In this document: positions 1 to 5,721 of the stretch, piece after piece
Layout of the letters: every line of letters starts with the position of its first letter
Numbering within the stretch: position 1 is the stretch's first letter
Assembly (NCBI GenBank): GCA_023435855.1
Contig: JAEZLG010000289.1
Span: 1-5,721 of the forward strand
Reading direction: 5' to 3'
Source of the DNA: Bacillota bacterium
Lineage (GTDB): Bacteria > Bacillota > Clostridia > Christensenellales > CAG-138
DNA length: 5,721 nucleotides
The notes under the pieces: model-generated
What the model was told of the DNA's origin: nothing
Databases searched by the model: none
Seen by the model: the letters and a program-made list of their open reading frames with translations, nothing else
Program-made: the position numbers and the translations under genes

Positions 1-602
1 GGGGTGAGTACCGCCTGCGACATGTAGTAAAATATCATCCCCATCGTCAGCGCATAAACGAGGGTCACACCCGAGGCGAGTCCGTCAAGACCGTCGGTCA
101 AATTCACGGCGTTGACAATGGCGACTACCACAAAAATGATGAACGGGATGTAAAAAACCCCGAGATCCCACTCCAAGTTCAGAAACGGCATGTAAATCTT
201 CGAGCCGACGAACGGGCTGTTGTATGCATACAATGCGATAATCGCGGCCACGCAGAACTGGCCTATGATTTTTTGGTACGCGCGAAGCCCAACGGTATTT
301 TTGAGACGGACCTTTAAAAAGTCGTCCAGGAACCCAAGCAGGCCAAAACCCGTAGTCACAAGTAGTGCAGGAAGCACAAACTCCATAGCGCTTAACGAAA
401 ATGCAAGCGTGCCTGCTAAAATGCCCGCGATAATCATTAAACCTCCCATCGTGGGAGTTCCGCTTTTTTTCAGGTGAGATTTAGGTCCGTCTGAGCGTTC
501 TTGCTGACCGAACTTGAGCTTTTGTAGGGCCGGTATGAGCACCGGTCCCAAGAGCATCGTTACGAGCGCGGCTAGTAGGAGCGCATAAATAAGGTTATCC
601 AT
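1..602 (-). CDS. mraY: MraY, phospho-N-acetylmuramoyl-pentapeptide transferase, partial (C-terminus off the left edge)
   Basis: MraY is an integral membrane enzyme that transfers phospho-MurNAc-pentapeptide from UDP to undecaprenyl phosphate, making lipid I. I translated the minus strand from the ATG at 602-600 and obtained about 200 residues, open to the window edge. Visible hallmarks are a first membrane segment (about residues 4-26), GPKSHLKKSGTPTMGG (39-54), the Asp pair in LGFLDDFLK (89-97), which is the Mg-binding/catalytic signature, and NLTDGLDGLASG (167-178). Further hydrophobic segments lie near 55-72, 76-92, 112-127, 148-165 and 179-195. The family is usually about 320-360 residues with ten membrane segments, so roughly the last 120 or more residues, including the conserved His-rich loop, lie outside the window. 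The start fits the N-terminal length of known MraY proteins. It follows murE by 21 bases with only a weak purine stretch (AAGAA) as ribosome binding site, so its translation may depend on coupling to murE. Confidence 0.97.
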   Translation of the reverse strand, partial: MDNLIYALLLAALVTMLLGPVLIPALQKLKFGQQERSDGPKSHLKKSGTPTMGGLMIIAGILAGTLAFSLSAMEFVLPALLVTTGFGLLGFLDDFLKVRLKNTVGLRAYQKIIGQFCVAAIIALYAYNSPFVGSKIYMPFLNLEWDLGVFYIPFIIFVVVAIVNAVNLTDGLDGLASGVTLVYALTMGMIFYYMSQAVLT

Positions 603-623
603 CGTAATTCTTGGAGCGGCCCG

Positions 624-2057
624 TCAACGCGACAGTATCTCCGCAACGATCTCCTTCTCATCAAAATGGTGCTTACCGCCGTTGATTTCCTGGTAGCTTT
701 CGTGCCCTTTACCCGCAAGGATGATGACATCATCCTTGTGCGCGTTAAAAAGCGCGTATTCAATGGCAGCATAGCGGTTTTCGATGACCACATACTCGGT
801 GCCGGTCTTCTTTACGCCTTCCTCTATGGCGCTGATGATGGACACAGGCTCCTCGCTGCGGGGATTGTCCGAGGTGAGTACGATGAAGTCGGAATAGCGG
901 CCCGCCACTTCGCCCATGAGCGGGCGTTTTGCCTTGTCGCGGTCGCCTCCGCAGCCGAACAAAGTGACGATTCTGCCCTTTGCAAAGCCGCGTACAGTCT
1001 TTAAAACGTTTTCAAGAGCATCGGGTTTGTGCGCGTAATCGAGAAATACCGCAAAGTCTCGTCCACCGCTTGGCAGAGGCTCGAGCCTGCCTGATACCAC
1101 GCCCATTTTTTCGAGCCCGCGCTTGATTGCATCAAGCGTTAGGCCAAGCTCAATAGCGGCAGCGGAAGCACCCATGGCGTTGTAAACGCTGAATATACCG
1201 GGGGTCGGTATGTTAATGCGCGTCCTGCCGATGCGGGTGATCATATCAAACTGCACCCCGCGCGTTGTGATGTCAATCTCAGCGGCGGAAACATCCGCGC
1301 GTTCAGTGATGCCAAAGGACGTTCTCGGGATCATAATATCCTCGAGCATTTTCTCGGAATGCGAATCGTCCGCGTTCACGATGGCTAATTTGCTTTGTCG
1401 AAACAACAGCTTTTTGGCAGCCAGATAGCTTTCGAAATTCTTATGGTAGTCGAGGTGATCCTGCGTGAGGTTGGTAAATACCCCAACATCGAATTCAATA
1501 CCGTGAACGCGATGCTGGTCGAGCGAATGGGAGGATACTTCCATCACCACGAGATCGACGTTTTCATCTTTCATTGTCCGAAGCAACGCCTGTAGATCTA
1601 CGCTTTCGGGGGTTGTACGGTCACTCTCCACATTCTTGTCGCCTATCATGTTGCGGATGGTGCCGATAAGTCCAACTTTCTGCCCGGCAGCCTCTGCGAC
1701 GGCCTTAAGCATGTAGGTGGTGGTGGTTTTACCGCTCGTGCCTGTGATACCCGCTATACGCAGGCTCTCCGCAGGATAGCCATATAGCGCCGCAGCCATC
1801 TCTGCCATGGCAATACGGGTATTCTTTACGAGGATTTGTGTAACGTTTAAAGGAAGCTTACGCTCCACAACAAGCGCTGCGGCTCCTGATTCGACCGCCT
1901 GTTTCGCATAAACGTGCCCGTCTGCAAATGTGCCGACCACGCAGAAGAACACATCGCCCGTTTCAACTTTTTTCGAGCTGTACCTTAGGGCTTTTACGTC
2001 TTTATCTTCGCCGATCAATTCGTGTTCTGTTCGTTTTAATAGCTCGCTGAGCAGCAT
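624..2057 (-). CDS. murE: MurE, UDP-MurNAc-L-Ala-D-Glu ligase, predicted meso-diaminopimelate-adding
   Basis: MurE is a cytoplasmic ATP-dependent ligase that adds the third amino acid to UDP-MurNAc-L-Ala-D-Glu. The 477-residue product has the three Mur ligase domains. The N-terminal UDP-binding domain includes YSSKKV (26-31), the counterpart of the usual DSR motif. The central ATPase domain has a P-loop TGTSGKTT (105-112), TTPES (148-152), MEVSSHSL (172-179), TNLTQDHLDYH (195-205) and AAKKLLF (213-219), where K215 matches the carbamylated lysine of the family. The C-terminal domain has SGRLEP (322-327), DYAHKPDALENVL (340-352), GCGGDRDKAKRPLMG (368-382), DNPRSEEP (397-404) and AGKGHE (448-453). 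DNPR is the signature associated with meso-DAP rather than L-lysine, so I infer meso-DAP peptidoglycan. The frame stays open upstream to an ATG at 2186, but that start would overlap the PBP gene by 119 bases. The ATG at 2057 has a strong GGAGGAG just upstream and gives normal family length and N-terminus. It lies 10 bases after the PBP stop. Confidence 0.97.
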   Translation of the reverse strand: MLLSELLKRTEHELIGEDKDVKALRYSSKKVETGDVFFCVVGTFADGHVYAKQAVESGAAALVVERKLPLNVTQILVKNTRIAMAEMAAALYGYPAESLRIAGITGTSGKTTTTYMLKAVAEAAGQKVGLIGTIRNMIGDKNVESDRTTPESVDLQALLRTMKDENVDLVVMEVSSHSLDQHRVHGIEFDVGVFTNLTQDHLDYHKNFESYLAAKKLLFRQSKLAIVNADDSHSEKMLEDIMIPRTSFGITERADVSAAEIDITTRGVQFDMITRIGRTRINIPTPGIFSVYNAMGASAAAIELGLTLDAIKRGLEKMGVVSGRLEPLPSGGRDFAVFLDYAHKPDALENVLKTVRGFAKGRIVTLFGCGGDRDKAKRPLMGEVAGRYSDFIVLTSDNPRSEEPVSIISAIEEGVKKTGTEYVVIENRYAAIEYALFNAHKDDVIILAGKGHESYQEINGGKHHFDEKEIVAEILSR

Positions 2058-2059
2058 GT

Positions 2060-2066
2060 CTCCTCC
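2060..2066 (-). promoter_or_regulatory. Ribosome binding site of murE
   Basis: The minus strand reads GGAGGAG, then AC, then ATG. This is a near-perfect Shine-Dalgarno sequence in the 10-base gap after the PBP stop codon (TAA, 2070-2068). It decides the murE start at 2057 over the in-frame upstream ATG at 2186. Its closeness to the PBP stop suggests translational coupling. Confidence 0.85.
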
Positions 2067-2067
2067 A

Positions 2068-4200
2068 TTATCCCCCGCCGATTTGTGTGGCGGAGAACTC
2101 CACAAATACTTCCGTGCCCGGATTAACCTCCGTGCCTGCCACCGGGTTTTGGCGAATCGCCGTTCCGCTCTGGTCCGGTGGGTCAATACGGATGGTAAGG
2201 CCTAGCGCCGCGAGTGCGTCATGCGCTTCAAGGCGTGTTTTGCCATTCAGGTCGGGCACCGTAACGGTATCGGCTTCGTCCCATTCGTTCATAACGGCAG
2301 CTGTCAATTCGGTGTACAAAAGTACCTCCGAGTTTTTATTTACAACAGAACCCGCGGCGGGAACCTGCGCCGTGACCGTGTCCGTCTCCTGATAGGCGGC
2401 TTTAAGGCCTGCATCTTCAAGCTTATCCTTCGCTTCGGATACGGAAAGCCCCGTAACATCGGGTACGGTAACACTCTCCACACTTCCCTCGGGCAAATAG
2501 CCGTAATGCCTCAGTGTCTCCTCGAGCACCACCTTCACAAAAGGCGCTGCTACGGTGCTGCCGAATATCACACCAACCTGAGGTTCATCCACAAGAAGCA
2601 GGCACACGAATTCCGGATCATCAGCAGGTGCGAAACCGATAAAGGAAGCGATGAGCTTACCTTGCGCGACTGCCCCGTTTTCATACTTCTGCGCAGTACC
2701 CGTTTTCCCGCCTACGCGATAGCCCGGGATGCCTGCGTTGCGGCCGCTGCCTTCTGTAACAACGCTTTCAAGTATCTGCCGTACGATTGCTGAGGTTTCC
2801 TCGCTGATGACGCGGCGCACCACGGTGGGCTTGTTCTCGAGGAGTATTTCCCCGTTTGGCGAAACGATCTGTTTCACCACATAGGGCTGCATAAGATTAC
2901 CGCCGTTGATTGCCGCACTGGTGGCTGCTGCAAGCTGGATAGGCGTTACCGCAATGCTTTGGCCGAATCCAATGCGTGCAAGCGTGTTTTCGGTGATGTA
3001 CTTCTCCTGTGTAACAATACCGCCTGCCTCACCTTGAATACCGCTGCCCGTTACCGAGCCGAAGCCAAACTTGTATATGTAATCATAAAACGTTTCCCTG
3101 CCCATTGCAAGCGCCATCGACATGAAGGCAACGTTGCAGGAGTTCTGTACCGCTTTAATTAAAGTCTGTGAGCCATGTCCGCCGCTTTTCCAGCAGCGCA
3201 CTCTTTCGCCGTTGCTCAACACTTTATAACCCGGGCAAAAATAGCCGGAACCGGTCGTTACCTTTTGGCTGTCAAGCGCTGCGGACAGCGTCGCTATTTT
3301 GAAGGTAGAACCCGGCTCGTAGGCGTCTGCTACGATGCGGTTGCGCATAAGGCTTTGGAGTAGTTCAATGTCGGTTCGCGGCGGATTGTTGAGGTCAAGA
3401 TCCGGGTAGGAACAAATCGCAATGATCTCGCCGGTCTTGCAGTTCATTATGATACACTGCGCATTCTTGGCAGTGTTAATCGTAAGTGCCTGCTTCAGCT
3501 GTTTTTCAAGGATCGATTCCACCGCGCTGTCGGTGGTTAACACCAATGTTCCGCCGTCAAGCGGCTCGATGATTTCCTCAAGTCCGTAGGCAAGCGCATT
3601 GCCCTTGCGGTCGGTCTCCGTAATCATGCGGCCGTTTTCACCGCTTAGGTATTTATCGTACTTCTGCTCTAAGCCTGCCTGCCCCGTGCCGTCCACGGTG
3701 GTGAAGCCTATAAGCTGCGAGAAGGTGTTAGAAAGCGGATAGTAGCGCTTGGTGTCTACCGCCGTACCCACGCCTGCGCCAAGCTTGAGAGCTACGATTT
3801 TATCCACCATATCGCGCTCCACAGCGCGTTTTAAGACGACCTCCATCTTATCTACATCGCTTACCTTGGCGAGTACGCTCTCATAGTCCATTTCAAGAAG
3901 GTTTGACAGCTCGCGCGCTACGCGCTCGCGGTCTGCGTCGCCGACTTGCTGCGGCCAAACGAGCACTTTATACGCCGTCCCGCTCTGTGCAAGCACAACG
4001 CCATTGGTATCGAGTATCATGCCGCGCTTTGCAGTTAGCGATGTATCGCGTGTCCACTGCGACAGCGCCATCTCCTGAAGCTCGTCGCTCCATATGACCT
4101 GAATATAAAAAATACGCCCAAGCAATATTACGAATACGAGAGCGATCGCAATGAGCGTCCAAAGCAGTCTTTTTTTGTTGGATACAGCCGGCGCGCCCAT
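2068..4200 (-). CDS. ftsI/spoVD: Class B penicillin-binding protein (peptidoglycan D,D-transpeptidase) with two C-terminal PASTA domains, FtsI/SpoVD type
   Basis: This membrane-anchored transpeptidase crosslinks peptidoglycan stem peptides outside the cytoplasmic membrane. The 710-residue product starts with a short basic stretch and one membrane segment (about 11-34). The PBP dimerisation domain follows, opening with RGMILDTNG (59-67) and including YYPLSNTFSQLIGF (153-166). The transpeptidase domain has all three active-site motifs: STFK (298-301, nucleophile S298), SCN (354-356) and KTG (499-501, within VGGKTGTAQK). Two PASTA domains follow, about 577-630 and 646-702, each opening with a VTVPD motif, joined by a short acidic linker. 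The gene sits 28 bases after ftsL and 10 before murE, preceded by AAGGGGG six bases from the ATG. The two PASTA domains resemble the layout of B. subtilis PBP2B (PbpB), whereas B. subtilis SpoVD has one. In many Clostridia the single dcw copy is nevertheless named SpoVD. Sequence alone does not show whether it serves vegetative septation, sporulation or both. Confidence 0.95.
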   Translation of the reverse strand: MGAPAVSNKKRLLWTLIAIALVFVILLGRIFYIQVIWSDELQEMALSQWTRDTSLTAKRGMILDTNGVVLAQSGTAYKVLVWPQQVGDADRERVARELSNLLEMDYESVLAKVSDVDKMEVVLKRAVERDMVDKIVALKLGAGVGTAVDTKRYYPLSNTFSQLIGFTTVDGTGQAGLEQKYDKYLSGENGRMITETDRKGNALAYGLEEIIEPLDGGTLVLTTDSAVESILEKQLKQALTINTAKNAQCIIMNCKTGEIIAICSYPDLDLNNPPRTDIELLQSLMRNRIVADAYEPGSTFKIATLSAALDSQKVTTGSGYFCPGYKVLSNGERVRCWKSGGHGSQTLIKAVQNSCNVAFMSMALAMGRETFYDYIYKFGFGSVTGSGIQGEAGGIVTQEKYITENTLARIGFGQSIAVTPIQLAAATSAAINGGNLMQPYVVKQIVSPNGEILLENKPTVVRRVISEETSAIVRQILESVVTEGSGRNAGIPGYRVGGKTGTAQKYENGAVAQGKLIASFIGFAPADDPEFVCLLLVDEPQVGVIFGSTVAAPFVKVVLEETLRHYGYLPEGSVESVTVPDVTGLSVSEAKDKLEDAGLKAAYQETDTVTAQVPAAGSVVNKNSEVLLYTELTAAVMNEWDEADTVTVPDLNGKTRLEAHDALAALGLTIRIDPPDQSGTAIRQNPVAGTEVNPGTEVFVEFSATQIGGG

Positions 4201-4206
4201 CGACTA

Positions 4207-4213
4207 CCCCCTT
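4207..4213 (-). promoter_or_regulatory. Ribosome binding site of the class B PBP gene
   Basis: The minus strand reads AAGGGGG, then six bases (TAGTCG), then the ATG at 4200. It is a G-rich variant of the Shine-Dalgarno sequence at a good distance and supports the chosen PBP start. A second run of five G lies just upstream (4220-4216). Confidence 0.7.
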
Positions 4214-4228
4214 ATCCCCCGGACGTTT

Positions 4229-4738
4229 TCAGTCGCCGTTCACCTTCACGATCTGCTCGGCACCGGGATAACCCATATCGGCCTCTTGTGCCGCTTCGCG
4301 TGCATCGTCGATGCATACAGCGCTGTTGAGCTTTACCGCGAGCTCCGTTAGTTCTATCTCGCATTGCTTAATGTCTTGTTTAAGCGCATTGACTTTGTTG
4401 TACTCGGTCGAGATCTCGGCATACCTCATTAAAATACCTATGAGCGCTGCGGCGATGAAAACGACCGTTGCGAGTACGCCAACCTTCTTAAAAAACAGCT
4501 TTATGGGGCTTGGTTTATCCGCCGCCTGCGGAGCTTTACGCGTTTTCGGTGCAGGGCGAGTTTTCACAGCGGGATTAAACGGATACGCTTCCGCTTCGAA
4601 TTCGAACGCCTCTTCCTCAGGCTCATACTTTGGCAAAGCGGAGGACTGGTACACGCGGGAATCCACATACACCCTTGTTGCGCTATTCTTAGGAGTATAT
4701 CCCTTTACACTTTCAGTCTTCCTTGCCGCTACTGCCAT
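4229..4738 (-). CDS. ftsL: FtsL-like cell division protein with a long cytoplasmic N-terminal extension
   Basis: FtsL is a small bitopic divisome protein that, with DivIC/FtsB and DivIB/FtsQ, controls septal peptidoglycan synthesis. The chosen start gives 169 residues. A hydrophilic N-terminal part of about 80 residues has an acidic patch (EPEEEAFEFEAEAY, about 39-52), then a Lys/Pro-rich stretch (about 57-80). One membrane segment lies near 86-104, then a heptad-like coiled coil (about 107-138), and a tail ADMGYPGAEQIVKV that matches the usual FtsL ending (LGM-x-x-P-x-x-x-QIV). The family is poorly conserved, so the call rests on position between rsmH and the PBP gene, topology and this tail. 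Typical FtsL proteins are about 100-130 residues; the excess is all N-terminal. Two in-frame ATGs compete. At 4747 the GGAG abuts the start with no spacer. At 4738 the same GGAG is nine bases away, so I prefer 4738; the upstream choice adds three residues (MNN). A single Cys sits outside the membrane (C142). Confidence 0.88.
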   Translation of the reverse strand: MAVAARKTESVKGYTPKNSATRVYVDSRVYQSSALPKYEPEEEAFEFEAEAYPFNPAVKTRPAPKTRKAPQAADKPSPIKLFFKKVGVLATVVFIAAALIGILMRYAEISTEYNKVNALKQDIKQCEIELTELAVKLNSAVCIDDAREAAQEADMGYPGAEQIVKVNGD

Positions 4739-4747
4739 GTTATTCAT

Positions 4748-4751
4748 CTCC
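4748..4751 (-). promoter_or_regulatory. Ribosome binding site deciding the ftsL start
   Basis: The minus strand reads TATCGGAG directly followed by ATG (4747-4745), then AATAAC and a second ATG (4738-4736). With no spacer the first ATG is a poor start. The second is nine bases from GGAG, at the upper end of the usual range, and is preferred. The rsmH stop codon (TAA, 4762-4760) is nine bases upstream of GGAG. Confidence 0.6.
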
Positions 4752-4759
4752 GATACAAG

Positions 4760-5701
4760 TTATAACTTTTGTATAGCTCTAAGCTTTGCACTGCGCGAAC
4801 GAGGGTTTCTATTTACTTCCTCCTCGTTTGCTATGAGAGGCTTTTTCGTAAGAATGCGCGCGGTGGGTAATTTATTGCATGTACACATGGGTGCGCGCGG
4901 ATCGCAGACGCAGGGGTTTTCGTAAGTGCGGAATGCCTGCTTCACGATGCGGTCCTCAAGTGAATGGAAGGAAATCACGGCAAGCACGCCGTCTTTTTCG
5001 AGCAACTCTTGCGCATCGTCAATCGCTTTTCTCAGTCCGTCAAGCTCGGCATTAACCGCTATACGAAGCGCCTGAAACGTGCGCCTGGCGGGATGTGGCC
5101 CTTCGCGGCGCGCCGCTGCGGGAATCGCGTTTTTGATGATATCCGCAAGTTCTGTGGTACTGTCAAGCGCGTGCTTTTCCCTCTCGCGAAGGATGGACGA
5201 TGCGACGCGGGAAGCATAGCGTTCCTCACCGTATTCCCGTATGACGCGCGCAAGCTCCTCAAAGGAACAGCCATTCACCACGTCGTAAGCGCGAAAGGGA
5301 GATGAAGTATCCATTCGCATGTCAAGCGGGGCGTCCTCGTTGTAGGAAAAACCGCGTTTTCCTTCGTCGAGCTGGTGGGAAGACACGCCTAAATCCAGCA
5401 ATATGCCGCTGACTTGATGTATCGAAAGCCCGTTTAGAAGGCTTTTCATCTGAAAGAAGTTACCGCGCAATGCAGTGAAAGCATCTTGAAAACATTGAAG
5501 CCTTTTTGTTGCTTCGGCGATAGCGTCTGCATCGCGATCTATGCCGATGAGCCGTGAACCCTTTGGCAGCCTCTTAAGCACAGCCTCCGCATGCCCTCCC
5601 CCGCCCAGCGTTCCGTCCACGAACACACCGCCGCGCGTTGGTCTTAAGAGTTCCAGCACTTCTTCAAGCATGATGGGAACATGATAGTTTACTTCCGTCA
5701 T
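4760..5701 (-). CDS. rsmH: RsmH (MraW), 16S rRNA (cytosine1402-N4)-methyltransferase
   Basis: RsmH uses S-adenosylmethionine to methylate N4 of C1402 in 16S rRNA, close to the ribosomal P site. The 313-residue product has the normal family length and all main signatures: HVPIMLEEVLELL (7-19), the SAM-binding loop FVDGTLGGGGHAEAVL (27-42), GIDRDADAI (53-61), LLDLGVSSHQLD (101-112) with GFSYNEDAPLDMRMD (117-131), IREYGEERYASRVA (154-167), HPARRTFQALRIAVNAEL (203-220) and ISFHSLEDRIVKQAF (243-257). A late Cys cluster (C264, C266, C273, C275) precedes the basic C-terminal tail with NPRSRSAKLRAIQK (299-312). The start at 5701 puts the HVPIML motif at the usual distance from the N-terminus. Upstream there is only a weak GGGG (5713-5710), eight bases from the ATG. 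It is the first gene of the operon in this window; mraZ would be expected just beyond the right edge. Confidence 0.98.
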   Translation of the reverse strand: MTEVNYHVPIMLEEVLELLRPTRGGVFVDGTLGGGGHAEAVLKRLPKGSRLIGIDRDADAIAEATKRLQCFQDAFTALRGNFFQMKSLLNGLSIHQVSGILLDLGVSSHQLDEGKRGFSYNEDAPLDMRMDTSSPFRAYDVVNGCSFEELARVIREYGEERYASRVASSILREREKHALDSTTELADIIKNAIPAAARREGPHPARRTFQALRIAVNAELDGLRKAIDDAQELLEKDGVLAVISFHSLEDRIVKQAFRTYENPCVCDPRAPMCTCNKLPTARILTKKPLIANEEEVNRNPRSRSAKLRAIQKL

Positions 5702-5721
5702 ATGCCAAGCCCCGTCAGATA

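Noticed and set aside
220..477. 85-codon plus-strand open frame near the left edge
   Set aside because: It is antisense to mraY, whose minus-strand translation contains unmistakable family motifs over the same bases.
603..623. Possible terminator or promoter between murE and mraY
   Set aside because: The 21-base gap contains a short GC-rich stretch but no stem-loop followed by a T-run on the minus strand and no -10/-35 pair. The genes appear to be co-transcribed.
2058..2186. A murE extension overlapping the PBP gene by 119 bases
   Set aside because: It is Arg-rich and without MurE similarity, while the ATG at 2057 has a strong ribosome binding site and normal family length.
2221..2793. 190-codon open frame on the plus strand opposite the class B PBP gene
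   Set aside because: It is fully antisense to conserved transpeptidase and PASTA coding sequence, its translation shows no recognisable domain, and it has no ribosome binding site that I could support. It is a shadow frame.
4311..4925. 204-codon plus-strand open frame that looks membrane-like
   Set aside because: It lies antisense across ftsL and the 3' end of rsmH. Its hydrophobic look comes from reading the complement of charged coiled-coil codons, and both genes on the minus strand are well supported.
5715..5717. Possible stop codon (TGA on the minus strand) of an upstream gene such as mraZ
   Set aside because: Only 20 bases remain upstream of rsmH, so neither frame nor identity can be tested.
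1..5721. A previously undescribed system, mobile element, CRISPR array or RNA gene
   Set aside because: All of the window is accounted for by five conserved cell wall and division genes with gaps of 28 bases or less. No long direct or inverted repeats, integrase or transposase, or structured RNA was seen.

Overview
The window is a contiguous piece of a bacterial dcw (division and cell wall) cluster. All five genes lie on the minus strand, so transcription runs from high to low coordinates. In transcription order they are rsmH/mraW (16S rRNA m4C1402 methyltransferase), ftsL (divisome bitopic protein), a class B penicillin-binding protein with two PASTA domains (FtsI/SpoVD type), murE (UDP-MurNAc-tripeptide synthetase) and the N-terminal two thirds of mraY (lipid I synthase), which is cut by the left edge.

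The order rsmH-ftsL-pbp-murE-mraY, a PASTA-bearing class B PBP directly after ftsL, and about half G+C point to a Bacillota organism, most likely class Clostridia. Bacillus subtilis has two tandem PBP genes here (pbpB and spoVD); this window has one. MurE carries the DNPR motif that goes with meso-diaminopimelate as the third stem-peptide residue. The genus cannot be named from the sequence alone.

Layout: 5701-4760 rsmH; 4738-4229 ftsL (alternative start 4747); 4200-2068 class B PBP; 2057-624 murE; 602-1 mraY (partial). The gaps are only about 10 to 28 bases and hold ribosome binding sites but no visible promoter or terminator, so one polycistronic message is likely. Its promoter, and probably mraZ, should lie beyond the right edge. 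No stretch over 300 bases lacks a gene.

The genes work together. MurE and MraY make the cytoplasmic and then the lipid-linked peptidoglycan precursor. The class B PBP crosslinks the finished glycan strands outside the membrane. FtsL is a structural and regulatory partner of such a PBP at the septum. RsmH modifies the ribosomal decoding centre and is traditionally found in this cluster. I saw no mobile element, CRISPR array, RNA gene or unknown system. The region reads as ordinary core genome, and the findings are small sequence-level oddities, not a new system.
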